Positions 32,219 through 42,680 of a stretch of DNA of 64,000 nucleotides are shown piece after piece. Source of the stretch: Zasmidium citrigriseum. Lineage: Eukaryota > Ascomycota > Dothideomycetes > Mycosphaerellales > Mycosphaerellaceae. The first letter of the stretch is position 1; the number at the start of each line of letters is the position of its first letter. The stretch covers positions 114,587-178,586 of the forward strand of contig NHNW01000072.1 of assembly GCA_002786025.1 (NCBI GenBank), read 5' to 3'. Under the pieces are notes generated by a model. The model did not search any database. It had not been told where the DNA came from and saw only the letters and a program-made list of their open reading frames with translations. A program made the position numbers and the translations under genes.

Positions 32219-32518
32219 TTTGAGAAGACTGAGTCGACGATGTTGGTATGGATGTATCAATCTATGTTACTTGAAGGAAGGGGTGGCGTGTGGTTGGGGT
32301 AGTCGGCGATGGAGAGAACAGAAGGTCGGCAGGGTGAGAGCGCGGTAAATGGTTGCTGGGTAGCGATGCCCGACGCATGACGCTAGCCTCTGCTCGCGCA
32401 TGTGAATGCTGTTGTCCACTAGCGCAGATCGCGAGTCACTCCGTCGCACGACCATCATGAAATTCCCTGCATCGGCTGCAGCGATTTCATTGTAAAGCAT
32501 GGTTGATCGGGGACGTCG
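32219..32518. other. Intergenic, nothing recognised
   Basis: 300 bases upstream of paralog B and downstream of the GMC gene; no motif seen. Confidence 0.45.
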
Positions 32519-34213
32519 TCAATCATTGTCAGCTTGCGCATACTCCTCCAACATCAGATCCGCCAAGCTCTCTGCAACAGCATACACCGTCGACTGCGGC
32601 GTCGCAGAAACCGAAGCCGGAAAGACACTAGCATCACAAACCCTCAGCCCCTGAACGCCCCTCACTCTCAGCTTCGCATCTACGACCTTCCCCATCGCGG
32701 CAGTACCCATGCCGTGATGAATTGTGATCGATGAGTGTCGGATACGAGCGTCGAGCTCTTCGTCGCCACTACTTACAGAGAGCGGATTAAGACCATCGGG
32801 TGCCAATTGCCCGTCTTCGGTGAGATACGGTTTCATTGCCTCAGACTCTCCGAGTCGAAGAACTTGGCGAAGACCGTCTCGCATGGTATAGCGATCGTGC
32901 TGGGTAGCGTTGTAGTTGGGATCGCAGACGGGTGGATTAAGAGGATTGGTAGATGCCAAAGTAACAGAACCCCGGGACGAAGGGAGGAAGTTCATCACAG
33001 ACAGTGAAATATAGTTCCCATCAGGACGGAAGCTTTCGAAGCCCGGTCCTGACGTTGGGCCGGCGAAGTAGACTACGACCATATAGTAGTGTGCTCTTTT
33101 GGCGAGAATATGATGGCCGTCCGCGATTGTCTCATCCGAATTATCCAGCTGCAATGCGTGCTTGAGTCCAGAAGTCTCAGGCGTTGCGCCTGTGATCCAG
33201 TCTGCTGGGACGCCTTCGTGGAAGGCTGGATTGGCCATGAACTTTGGATGACCGATTGCTAGACCAGCTTCTGCTGCTTCGCTCTTGAGTCTCCATGGGA
33301 TGAAGACTCCTGCGTGATCGAGGAAGTTCTTGCCGACATGTGGGTTCTCCAGCACAATGTCGATGTTATGGCGAGAAAGCTCCTCTCGAGGGCCAATGCC
33401 ACTGAGCATGAGGACTTGAGGCGTTCGGTAGGCACCACAGCTGAGGACGACTTCTTTTCTGGCATGGAAGGTTCGTCCGTCGACCAGCTGTGCCCCTGTA
33501 GCTCGTATCTCTCCACCATCACTCTTCTCGAACACGATCTTGTGGATGGTTGCACTCGTGATAACAGTCACACCAGAAAGACCATAGACCAGCGACGCAG
33601 GCTGTCTCAACGGCGTCCAATTTTCCGTATACCTCCCAATACCCAGCGACTCGCCGTCAAGATGATCCGGATTGTCTTGGAACCCTACCTCCAGAAGCCC
33701 ATCATGCACCGGCTGCCCAAGAGGAAAGTTCGGCGTTGGCCTCGTACTGATAGGCCCATCAAATCCATGTTCTTTTCGATTACCGTTCTCCCGATCCCAG
33801 TGAGACTCGATCTTGCGGAAGTAGGGCAGCAGACCAGCATAGCTCCAGCGTTCGCCTCCCTCTTCTTCGGCGAGGAGATCCGCCCAGTCATCGAGGTCTT
33901 GCTTCTGAGGTCGCATCCAAAGGCCGGCGTTGATGCCGCTGGATCCAGAGAGGAGATTGCCTGCGTGGAGTTGGATGATCCGGTCGTTCAGATGACATTG
34001 CGGTGTCGTTGGATACAGAGTGTCTAGACCAGCTTCGATTAATCTAGGTCTGCCAGAAGCATGGAGCACGATGGGATTTGTCGACTCATCTGCACCTCTT
34101 TCGATCAGGGCGATAGATAAGGCAGAGTTTCCTTGTTTCAGGCGGGAAGCGAGAGCACAGCCCGCTGTGCCACCACCGGCAATGATGATGTCGAAAGTAT
34201 CTTCAGCGGTCAT
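32519..34213 (-). CDS. GMC-family FAD oxidoreductase
   Basis: Single exon, 564 aa, ATG at 34213. The N-terminal FAD site reads DIIIAGGGTAGCALASRL, then ALIERGADE. GMC signature 1 lies near GNLLSGSSGINAGLWMR and signature 2 near GAYRTPQVLMLSGIGP. The C-terminal catalytic region has SSITIHHGMGTAAMG, then VCDASVFPASVSATPQSTVYAVAE. The first catalytic His is in place, but the second position, usually His or Asn (commonly S-G-H-P-Q or S-x-N-T-N), is Thr in SATPQ. There is no signal peptide, so it is intracellular. It is an alcohol/choline-dehydrogenase-like protein of unknown substrate; the Thr may lower or alter its chemistry. Confidence 0.9.
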   Translation of the reverse strand: MTAEDTFDIIIAGGGTAGCALASRLKQGNSALSIALIERGADESTNPIVLHASGRPRLIEAGLDTLYPTTPQCHLNDRIIQLHAGNLLSGSSGINAGLWMRPQKQDLDDWADLLAEEEGGERWSYAGLLPYFRKIESHWDRENGNRKEHGFDGPISTRPTPNFPLGQPVHDGLLEVGFQDNPDHLDGESLGIGRYTENWTPLRQPASLVYGLSGVTVITSATIHKIVFEKSDGGEIRATGAQLVDGRTFHARKEVVLSCGAYRTPQVLMLSGIGPREELSRHNIDIVLENPHVGKNFLDHAGVFIPWRLKSEAAEAGLAIGHPKFMANPAFHEGVPADWITGATPETSGLKHALQLDNSDETIADGHHILAKRAHYYMVVVYFAGPTSGPGFESFRPDGNYISLSVMNFLPSSRGSVTLASTNPLNPPVCDPNYNATQHDRYTMRDGLRQVLRLGESEAMKPYLTEDGQLAPDGLNPLSVSSGDEELDARIRHSSITIHHGMGTAAMGKVVDAKLRVRGVQGLRVCDASVFPASVSATPQSTVYAVAESLADLMLEEYAQADND

Positions 34214-35064
34214 TTTGCAGCGACGTCAATATCTCCCTGGAGTCGGAAGATGAAGTGCAAAAGCTTCCAGTACATAAGCTTGAGGCGGACTCCGCTGAGC
34301 TTGACGTCGTAGGAACGTGGGCTCCACAAGGGTTTCAGCACCTGCGCTGGTCGTTCCTATTGCCATATCGAGACGCCGAGATAGCCGTTGCCAGATAGAT
34401 TAACTCCATGTGAAAGTTGAAGTATGCCATACTCTAGCAACATCCAATGGATTATTTTCCGGATCAGTGCAGTTGCTTCGGTTATCATTTGGCGAGAAAC
34501 GATGATTACGGTGTACGCGCAGCTCGTATCAAGCAATCCCATGCATTTCCTGGCCATGATGCAATGAGATTCCTAAGGTCTTTCTCATTGTGCACATGGA
34601 GCCATGCAGGGAGCTCCATCACGAGCATCCAGAGCTGTTCAACTATGCGATTCCCTTTAGTGTTGCTTCAGGGTGTCGCTTCAGTGGGCCTCAGACGGAG
34701 GCATCGAGTGAGCAGGGCCAGTGGCCAGCGACGATGATGCTGCGGCGAATGGCTCATGGTGAGGAGGGTCGTCCTTGCTCGCACCTATGACAGCCTTTCT
34801 TTCCTCTCCATCTTCATAGTCGTCTAGGATGTGCTGCTGGATGTTCCGAAGTCGGCGGCGAATCGCCAAGCCTTCATGTGAAAGCTGAAGCCAGCAGACA
34901 TTCACTTGTGATCCCTACATGACTCATCAACGCACAGACGTCGGCTAGGCATCGCACCTGCCAAAAGTTTTGCCCCTCACTTTCTTCCTTCTTCCACCAA
35001 ACAACACCACCTTCCCTCCACCAACCACCACAACCGTCGCACTGTCGCAGCCATCACAACCACC
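34214..35064. other. Intergenic region, no gene recognised
   Basis: About 850 bases. Open frames on both strands lack motifs. The last ~90 bases form a C/A-rich leader before ATG 35065. Confidence 0.45.
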
Positions 35065-36546
35065 ATGGCACGCATCACCGCCACCAACCAAGGCACTGAG
35101 GCGCAAGCCGCCTTCCTCTGCAACCAGCTTGAGGCCAAACTCCATGATGTCTCCCAGCGCGAGGCCGCCGTCGATGTCCGTGAAGCCGAAATCGAGGCAG
35201 CCGCCAAAGGCGCCAAGGAGCAGTTGGCCATCGGTCTCAAGGAGGTCGACGACAAGGAGGAGTCCGTCAACGTGCGCGAGGCCGCCGTGGCAGCCAAGGA
35301 GATCGAACTTGAGGCGGCATACAAAGCCAAAGAAGCCGAATTCGAGAAGCGCTCAAAGGAGCCAGTTACCGACTCCAAGCAAGTTGCTGCCTGCACCGCC
35401 GCTGTCGAAGCCCGAGAAGTCGCACTTGCAGAGCGCGAGAACGTCTTCGAGGAGAAGATGCGGGAGAAGCTCGAGGAACTTGAGCAGCGCAAGAACGAAG
35501 TGCGCAAAGAAGCCGAGATGCACCAGAAGGAGTTGCGCAAGGAAGTCAAGAAGGCGAACAAGGCGCTAAGCAAGAGATCCAAGGAGGAGAAGCTCGACCC
35601 TCCGGTGCAGCTTCACGACTTTTCCCCGGCCAAGACCATGCGCGAGGTCCAGGAGCAAGAGAAGATGCTAGGCAGCAAGGAGCACAAGTCGGCCGACCAT
35701 ACTAAAGAGGCGGACTTCGAGGAGCGCTCGGAGCAGTATCTTGAGGTCTTCGCGCAGCAGACCGAAGCACTCCAGCAGCGGATCGACGACCTTCAGCAGC
35801 GTCTGAAGTCGTCCGAGCAGCGTATGAAGGACTTCGAGCATCGTGAGACGGCGCGCCAGATCGATGAGCAGGCTCGTGCAGAGGAGACTGAGGTCCAGCA
35901 CCAATCTTCGACGAAGTCGTCCAAGTTGGACGAGAAGCTCGACTCTCCGATCCAACTTTCCACCTTCTCGGATCCGGACTGGATGGTCGGTACGACCACG
36001 GCTCAGGGCATTGCCGGCTGCAAGGCCTCGCAGGAGAAGATCAATGAGGATCTAGACTCGGAGTTCGGCGGCGACATTGCGATCGAGGACAAGCTGAACC
36101 AGGCACTGGCTCAGATGGAGAAGAAGATGAACAAGCAGACCGCCGGCTTGCAGAAGCAGATCCAGAAGCTCCAGCAGCAGCGCGGCCAGGAGACCATCCT
36201 TAGCAACATCCGCTCTAACGCTGTCTCCAGCATCGACGACCGAGCCCTCGACACGCTCAAGCTGCTCTCCCCAAAACTGCGCACAATTACCTGGGTCGAG
36301 TTCCTTAACGCCATGACCGCCATCGGTCTGAAGACCAGGTACTACGACGGCGACGAGAACATCCACTTCTACACCGACGCGAAAGGCCCTCTGTCTTTCC
36401 TCAAGCCAGGTTTTACATCCGCGATCGACTGTCACAACTACGAGTGGCAGGGCATGTCGATTGAGAAAGCTCGCGTGGTCTTCGGGGAGATCGCGAACGA
36501 TTTGCGCATCCCTGTGGACTGCTTCATGGTCCACGAGAAGCAGTGA
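35065..36546 (+). CDS. Long coiled-coil protein with HicA-like C-terminal domain
   Basis: Single exon, 493 aa; the start is in a strong context (CACCATGG). Residues about 15-185 and 215-280 are charged heptad-rich coiled coil (EAEIEAAAKGAKEQL, QRIDDLQQRLKSSEQRM), and a third coil lies near 335-375 (KKMNKQTAGLQKQIQKLQQQR). Two linkers repeat a motif: EKLDPPVQLHDFSP near 192 and EKLDSPIQLSTFSDP near 297. The last ~90 residues are globular: RTITWVEFLNAMTAIGL, then a Gly turn, IHFYTDAKGPLSFLKPG. The W-x-E/D-F-x-x-A-M...G...F...G...F-x-K-P pattern is that of HicA-like mRNA-interferase folds found at the end of fungal coiled-coil proteins. No nuclease activity can be assumed. No TM or signal. Confidence 0.7.
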   Translation: MARITATNQGTEAQAAFLCNQLEAKLHDVSQREAAVDVREAEIEAAAKGAKEQLAIGLKEVDDKEESVNVREAAVAAKEIELEAAYKAKEAEFEKRSKEPVTDSKQVAACTAAVEAREVALAERENVFEEKMREKLEELEQRKNEVRKEAEMHQKELRKEVKKANKALSKRSKEEKLDPPVQLHDFSPAKTMREVQEQEKMLGSKEHKSADHTKEADFEERSEQYLEVFAQQTEALQQRIDDLQQRLKSSEQRMKDFEHRETARQIDEQARAEETEVQHQSSTKSSKLDEKLDSPIQLSTFSDPDWMVGTTTAQGIAGCKASQEKINEDLDSEFGGDIAIEDKLNQALAQMEKKMNKQTAGLQKQIQKLQQQRGQETILSNIRSNAVSSIDDRALDTLKLLSPKLRTITWVEFLNAMTAIGLKTRYYDGDENIHFYTDAKGPLSFLKPGFTSAIDCHNYEWQGMSIEKARVVFGEIANDLRIPVDCFMVHEKQ

Positions 36547-36816
36547 GGAGTCCAGTAGACAAGAACTGGAGGGCTACATCTGCGTGGCTGAGTGCCGGGG
36601 CTGCGAAACGCCAATCGAAGGGGAACTGCAGCCAAGGTCAGCCTGTGCGTTCAACATGAAGGAAAGCGATCACCACCAGGAACAGCGAGTCGCTGCTTGA
36701 AGCAGGAGAATGAATACTGAGTCAGAGTACATGAGTACCAAAATCAAAGACCTTTGAAAACCGAAACACAATGTCACACATACGTTTCAATGCCCTGCCC
36801 TTCCCCATCTCACCCC

Positions 36817-37530
36817 TCAAGGCGACTCCGCCAACCAGTAAGCATCACTCGAAGGCTCAATCTTTCCGCCATGATCCTCTTTTGTATAAATGCGAAATCT
36901 TCTCCCGTCAGGATCCTCAAAAACCAAAATCCACCCCCTAACCCCAACCAAAACCCCACTACAAACCGTCCCCCATCTTTCCAACCACTCCACCCACCCC
37001 TCAAGATCTTTCCTTCCCCGGACAGTCAAAGTCACAGGATCCCAACCCCGATCCCTCTGCGCCTTCCCTATCGCCTGCCTCAATTCCAGGTAGATGCCAC
37101 TCCAATCGACCATCTCTAGTATGGCGGCGAAGCGAGTCCCATCCGAGCGGGTGTGGTCGAGGCTGGGGATGCGGCGACCGCCGAGCACGCGCTCGTACCA
37201 GGCGATGGAGACGTCGAGGTTGGAGACGGCGAATTTGATGTGGTGGATGCCGAGGACTTTTGGGCGGGTTGTGTCCATGGAAGGGACGGGCTGTGTGGAT
37301 GAGCTGCTGGTGGATGGTGATGCTGATGCTGATGAAGAGGATGACTGTCTGCTTCTTGGTGTGCTGAAGTGGACTCTTCGGTTCCTACAAGGCGTGTCCG
37401 GTGGATTCGTCGGAGCCTTCCTGATGCCGGCCAGGATTGTCGTTGTCGGAGTCTTTGATGTACATCTTCGCAAGCCACGAGCCGCATCGTGCGTTATATC
37501 AAAAGGATATGTCTCGTTGAGCATCGCCAT
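36817..37530 (-). CDS. VOC (glyoxalase/dioxygenase) superfamily protein
   Basis: Single exon, 237 aa, ATG at 37530. The N-terminal ~90 residues are low-complexity (Ser/Arg-rich, SSSSSASASPSTSSSS) and may be a mitochondrial leader or disordered tail; an internal ATG at MDTTRPK could serve as an alternative start. The VOC domain begins VLGIHHIKFAVSNLDVSIAWY, where HH supplies a metal-ligand His, then RFAAILEMVDW and GIYLELRQ with a ligand Glu, and near the end GWILVFEDPDGRRFRIY. The ligand set fits glyoxalase-I or bleomycin-resistance-like enzymes. Substrate unknown. Confidence 0.85.
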   Translation of the reverse strand: MAMLNETYPFDITHDAARGLRRCTSKTPTTTILAGIRKAPTNPPDTPCRNRRVHFSTPRSRQSSSSSASASPSTSSSSTQPVPSMDTTRPKVLGIHHIKFAVSNLDVSIAWYERVLGGRRIPSLDHTRSDGTRFAAILEMVDWSGIYLELRQAIGKAQRDRGWDPVTLTVRGRKDLEGWVEWLERWGTVCSGVLVGVRGWILVFEDPDGRRFRIYTKEDHGGKIEPSSDAYWLAESP

Positions 37531-38913
37531 TTCGAGGACCGACCTTCGAACGCAAAGTCGGTGGAAAGAAGTCGAACGATTGAACTATTGGTAACCCGGC
37601 AGAGGTCACGGCAGACCTCAATGCTTTCTATCAGCCACGACGAGACCATGAGCGCAAGTCATTCCGTGAAGTGGTCAAGAGGTGATGTCGCATAATGCTT
37701 CCCGAGTAAGGTAATCTGTAAACCTTCATGACCTGAAGGTAGGATTTAGACTTTCACTTCGACACCGAGCCGTGCCGCCGTGCAGGAGGAGCGGCGTTTC
37801 ACGCCACCGACTGCGCCGTCATGACTGCCAGTTCCGGTGATGGCGTGGATTGCAATCCGCTGAGTGATGGCCGACTGTCCGCGAAAGCTGCAGGTCCCCG
37901 CAACAGGCGATGGGATATGCCGTGAATGACTGCTCGATATCGTGCGGGCCGCTGTGTCCGCATGGATTTGTTCTTTTTGTTGGCTGCTAATGAGGATTCT
38001 CTTCTTGTGTCTCTTCTGGCAAGGTCCTGTCCACCTGGAGAGAAGCCCGATCATGGTACTTTCCGTGATGTTCACCACCCAGCCCTGAGCCAGTGGATTG
38101 ATCAGTCATTAACGATGTAGCTGAAGAATCGTGCAGTAGTCGATCTCGATGAGGCTCCGCGATGCGATGCCATTCATTGGGTTCTTGAGCCGCGGAACAG
38201 AGACCGTTGAGTGCGAGTGGTTGAGTATTGGAGGCGGGTGGGTTTCATGTTCTCTCTGCAATGATTTCGATTTCGAAGCTTTCCCGAACCAAGGATCAAC
38301 CATCTGTGGAGTTGCCACAGCATCGTACAATTGCAATTGCGAGTGTATCAATCTGCGAACAGCACTGTCCCAGGAAATCTAAAGGCAGGAGAAGCCACGG
38401 CTTGGAGAAATCAAACTGCAGGGCATGGCATGAGAAGGTCAGGCAACTCACCACTTGGTTGGATGGATTGGCGAAAAGTAAAAGTTGGTCATTAACTTGA
38501 AGGCGTTCGCTTGTCGCGTGGTCCTGCGGCCCTATCGCTCTAGCTCAAGGGATTGCATACACAGGTTGGCAGCGTTGATGATGAGCCGGATCTAACATCG
38601 TCTATCGCTCCATCTGCAAACTTGAAGTCTTTGGCCGAAGGGTCAAGGGCTCGGCCCTGAAAGCACTGTGGAGACTTGAGGCTGAGGTCTTCTCTCCGGT
38701 GAGCGCCAAGGCTAGTTGGTAAGCTTGTTAGAAAGCTGGAAGCCACAGAGCGGAGTTCGCAATGGCGTCCAGATATGGTCGATGGCGTCTGATTTGAGCA
38801 GATGCCAGTGAAGAAGATAAAAGGCCGCGGATCGAAAATCGGAGGGACTCCATAGATTGATTGAACTCCTCTGACGCCTTCGCTAAACCCAGATGACATG
38901 GTATCAAGGCAGA
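37531..38913. other. Long intergenic region, no gene recognised
   Basis: About 1.4 kb between two minus-strand genes. Frames of 60-110 codons occur but carry no motif and no splice-consistent extension. The part next to 38914 is the 3' region of the Kish gene. Confidence 0.4.
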
Positions 38914-39250
38914 TCATTCGCCGACCATCAGACTGACCTGCAAGGCGCCAATATTTAGCATTCGGGTTGCGATCGCACGCTGAAAGAAGACCTACCGCCA
39001 TGGCTATGCAACACAGACTGACATACGGGCTCAGCCGCTCACCGATCCTCGCCGCCCGCCAGAACGTCCCGAGAGGCCTGTCCAAAGAGTCAGTGATCAC
39101 GGTTCTCCCATCGCGGTTCGAAAAGGGATTTGAATACCCAGTCTTGTTGCGATCCAGCCAAGCCGGGAAGACGCCGTGGAGGTAGGTGCAAGAGCAGATG
39201 AAAAGGAGCACCACCAGGAGGAAGGTTTGGAACTTGAGGATGCCGAACAT
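38914..39250 (-). CDS. KSH1: Kish (TMEM167-like) Golgi secretory-pathway protein
   Basis: Three short exons, 39138..39250, 38996..39077, 38914..38937, with 60- and 58-nt introns; 72 aa, the length of Kish proteins in other eukaryotes. The N-terminus FGILKFQTFLLVVLLFICSC is the signal-anchor, then FPAWLDRNKTG, FWRAARIGERLSPYVSLCC and a second hydrophobic end. All are Kish landmarks. Kish acts in early secretion at the Golgi. The last exon is only 24 nt. It is divergent from TAF13 with 279 bases between starts. Confidence 0.93.
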
Positions 39251-39529
39251 CGTCGCGAGATCTTGGTATGGTCGTGACGAGTTCTTGTGTAGTTCTTCGC
39301 TTTGTCACGGGATATTGGCGTGTTTCGTGGTTGATCAGATGTTGATGTCCTCTTCTCAACGTGAAGTGAATGTTGGAAGCCACATGTCCGCTCGCTTGCT
39401 CGGCAAGTTCCGTCTGCACGTCACCTTCAACCTTCGCGACTTGGACCTTCCTCGAGCACAACAACTCCAACATCCAAACTAACCACCACTCCAACAACCT
39501 CTCACAACCACCACCACACCCACCACAAC

Positions 39530-40078
39530 ATGACGGAACCCCGCGCCCGCCCCCGCGCCAAAGGCCAACTCTTCTCCGACGCCGACCTCCGCGAACTCCT
39601 CTACTCATTCTCCGACCCCTCGACGCCCTCCCTGCCCACAACCCTCACCGTCCTCGACGAAATCCTCACAGACTTCATAATCGAGACGTGCCACGCGGCC
39701 GCGACCTGCGCATCCTACAGTCGCCGCCAAAAAATAAAAATGGAAGACTTCCGATTCGTGTTGAGGAAGAATGGGGGCATGCTTGGTAGGGTTGCGGAGC
39801 AGATGGCGAGGGAGCGGTGGATTAAGGGGCAGAGGAAGTTGATTGATGTTAATGAGATGAGTAAGGAGGGTGAGTATTTCTTGATTTTGTTGGGGGTGGG
39901 TGGGATGGAGTGCTGATTGTGTTGAACAGGTGCTGCTGAACTCGCTGAGATCGCGGAAGTTGGCGGCGTGGAAGACGAGCTGAAGAAGAAGGGACGTGGT
40001 CGAGGTGGCGGCGGGAAGAAGAAGAGGAAGGCGGAGGATGATGGGGAGGGGAACAAGACCAAGAGGGTTGCCACGTAG
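39530..40078 (+). CDS. TAF13: TFIID subunit TAF13
   Basis: Two exons, 39530..39869 and 39930..40078, with a 60-nt phase-1 intron; 162 aa. The histone fold is clear: GQLFSDADLRELLYSFSD, VLDEILTDFIIETCHAA, then YSRRQKIKMEDFRFVLRKN and an ARERWIKGQRKLIDVNEM tail. TAF13 pairs with TAF11 in the TFIID complex and promotes transcription initiation. The C-terminal exon is a Lys/Arg-rich tail (KKKGRGRGGGGKKKRK) that probably carries the nuclear localisation signal. Confidence 0.93.
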
Positions 40079-40589
40079 GAGTCGGCGCCTCAGATCAAGG
40101 TCGAGGATACGGAGGAACGGATACCCGTGATGAAGGTGGAGAGGGGATGATCAGAAGGGAGCAGACGGGCCAGTTCGTGTTCCGAGATTGGTACGGGCGT
40201 CCAGAGGATTACTAGGAATATGATATTAGCGACAGCGTTGGGGTTGGGACTGCATTAGAGATACCCAGGGCATGCATTCGTGGATAGTCGAATGCCAGTA
40301 TTATGTGTTCATCACTTTGACATTTTATGCTATCCATCCACTTTCCATCATGTTTGATCACCTGAGACTGCACGAGGTTGATGAGACACGAAAAGCAGGC
40401 GCCGCATGGGCACCATTCCTTTTCGCTGGCTAGCTATGAGCCGTTCCCTCAATTGGGAACGCCTTCCATCTATGCCTGTCAAACCGAGCTGTTCCCCGCT
40501 GGAACGCCTTCGCTTGAGCTCATCAAGCTCCTCCTCGAGAGCTCTGTAACGCCATAAACAACTGAGAATCGTCTGCCAACATGAACCAT
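40079..40589. other. Intergenic between convergent TAF13 and eIF3f genes
   Basis: About 510 bases holding two 3' untranslated regions. No gene seen. Confidence 0.5.
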
Positions 40590-41630
40590 CTACTGCTCTT
40601 CGCGTCTGCCGCCCTGTCGCTGACCGCCCTTCCGCTCGTTCTTCTGCTCTCCCTTCTCTTCTCCTCCCATGGTGAGTGTGGCCGTGGCGAGGCGGCCAGA
40701 CAGATCGAGTTGGTTGCGGATCGTGTTGGTGAGGTAGGAGACGAGGAGGACGTCTTGGATGTGGTTGTTGCTGTGACAGTCAGTAAGCAGTCTCATGGTA
40801 TTGGGGTTGGTGCCAACATACAAGTCCTTCTCAATGCTCTCGGCATCCACCTTCGGCGCCAGGCTCAGCGTGTTCATCAAGAACTGACCCAGTGCACTGC
40901 TGGGCTCGGCCTCCTCGTCAAGCACGTTGCTGACGTACTGGCTGACCCGGTCGATCATGTCCAATACTTGCACGATTGCCAGCTCGAGAGTCTCAAGGTC
41001 TGTCAATTGAAGTTGTGTCCGGTCCTCCTTGTCTTTTGCGCCAGCAATCAGCTCCAGACCGCTCTTCTCCGCCTCGCCATACTTGATCTCGTGTGGGACT
41101 GGGATGAACAGGCAAGAGTCTGCGGCACGCTCTGCCGTCACGCCGATGGGTGCGCTGATGTAGGTGTCTGCCTTGACGTCCTGTCCGGCGATGGTGGAGA
41201 CAGTGAGGTGGACGGCAGGGTGCGGGAAGGTGCCCTCGCCTTGTTGGGAGTAGAAGTTCTGGATCAGGGCAGAGAAGGTGTTCAGTTCGCTGCTGGTCGC
41301 ATACCAGCCGATCAGGACTTCCTTTGGGTTCGCCTTGAGATGCAGTTCCAGCATTCGCTTCTGGTAGTCCATGTCGACCTCTACTTGCTCGGCAGTCTCG
41401 GTGTGTGGGACGGCGTAGCAGTTGCGGATCTCGACCTCGCTGCCATCTTCAGAGCGGGTACCAAGTAGAGTGCCGATCACGCGCTCTTGCTCGGCGGGGC
41501 GTCGCGAGGCATGGTCGAGGATCGAGAAGACTGCTTGTGGTTGGATGTTCACCGAGACGGGCGCGGTGGTGGGTGCGACGGCGGCGGGCGCGAGCGGTCG
41601 CGCAAGATGGAGGAAGTTGGAGTCGCCCAT
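40590..41630 (-). CDS. eIF3f: Translation initiation factor eIF3 subunit F
   Basis: Read straight through, the frame gives 346 aa. A 51-nt segment (40771..40821) has a canonical GTATGT donor, a CTGAC branch-like site and a CACAG acceptor, and its removal turns EKDLY...DC...NNHIQD into [17 protein letters not shown], which matches what fungal eIF3f looks like; the protein would then be 329 aa. So exons 40822..41630 and 40590..40770 are likely. The MPN domain starts [27 protein letters not shown] and includes [13 protein letters not shown] and HLTVS. As in other eIF3f proteins, the JAMM metal-binding set is incomplete. The tail is Gly/Arg/Lys-rich ([16 protein letters not shown]). Confidence 0.93.
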   Translation of the reverse strand: MGDSNFLHLARPLAPAAVAPTTAPVSVNIQPQAVFSILDHASRRPAEQERVIGTLLGTRSEDGSEVEIRNCYAVPHTETAEQVEVDMDYQKRMLELHLKANPKEVLIGWYATSSELNTFSALIQNFYSQQGEGTFPHPAVHLTVSTIAGQDVKADTYISAPIGVTAERAADSCLFIPVPHEIKYGEAEKSGLELIAGAKDKEDRTQLQLTDLETLELAIVQVLDMIDRVSQYVSNVLDEEAEPSSALGQFLMNTLSLAPKVDAESIEKDLYVGTNPNTMRLLTDCHSNNHIQDVLLVSYLTNTIRNQLDLSGRLATATLTMGGEEKGEQKNERKGGQRQGGRREEQ

Positions 41631-42680
41631 GATGAAATTACGGTCTCTCTCCGTTCGTCGTGCTGGTTCTGGTGATGGCGACGGGAACGCGATGCCGGGG
41701 TCGCGCTGGTCGTACTGGAGATGCTGTTCGGAGAGGAGGAAGGCGGCGACGGGGCGGTGGTGGTGGAGGAAGGTGCAGTGGAGGGGAGGGAAGTAGCATA
41801 TATCCAGTCAGAAATTCGACGGGAAGCCGCGTCCCGCCCTAGCGCACCTGCCAAGATTTTGGAATTTCATTAAGGTTTGAGGGGTCCCAATCAATTCCCA
41901 CCTAATCCCTATCGATAAGCTTTTGACTACACCTCCACCAAGTGAAATCTCAAATGAAGTCGGAAGTGAGCCGAACCAAAGAATCAAGTGAGGATTGAAG
42001 TGAAGCCATCAAAGCCCTTCACTAATGCCTGAAGTGAAAATTGAAATGAGCCCAGCGGATCCTGAGTACGAGCATGACTGAAATGGATTGCGACTTTCGA
42101 GCTTTCCTTCGCCATCCCCGTCAAGATGGACTTTCCTTGAGACTCTTCACGGTCGCCTTGAAGGCATGCAAGATAATCGCTATGGCGAGATCAAGCACGA
42201 TTGTCATTGTGCACTGCCGGACTTGTGCCAGTCGATCTGAGTCTCTCTGCTCAATCCCCGCCAGCAAGTCAATCCTTGGAACTCTTCACAGCCTCTTCAA
42301 GAGCATGTAAGCAAGCGGCAATGGTGGGATCGAGGGATTCCTCTTGAAGTCGGAAAGGTTCGGGTGGGAGCTCCCGTGCATTCGTCGCGCTATCTCCGCT
42401 CGCAGGACAGATCTCAAGGCTTCCTACCGTCAACCAAGCAGCGTGGAAGCTAGTCGTCTCGGAGAGATCCTCTCACCTCCGATACTCCTTACATCTCCGT
42501 TGGCCGTTCATCTAACGGAGACCCTTAGGGTGATCTCAGCAGCTCGAAAGCGAAGCGCGAAAGGAGAGAGAGGCCGCACAACTGGCCAGCCATCAAGCTA
42601 TCTTCATGATGGCTTGAATGAAGTGGCAGGTAGGGCTTCAAGTGAGGTAATTTGAACAACAAGTTCGACTAGGTGAGCAA
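41631..42680. other. Upstream region of eIF3f, then intergenic DNA
   Basis: About 1 kb. The first 200 bases are the eIF3f leader and promoter. Between 42080 and 42360 there are faint echoes of the 107-bp repeat found next (CTTCACGGTCGCC and CTTCACAGCCTC). No gene. Confidence 0.4.

Noticed and set aside
39370..39789. Pro/Arg-rich plus-strand frame overlapping TAF13
   Set aside because: Out-of-frame shadow of the TAF13 histone fold, whose motifs are unambiguous.
40581..41468. Plus-strand frame of 295 codons opposite eIF3f
   Set aside because: Mirror of the conserved MPN-domain gene on the other strand; no family resemblance of its own.
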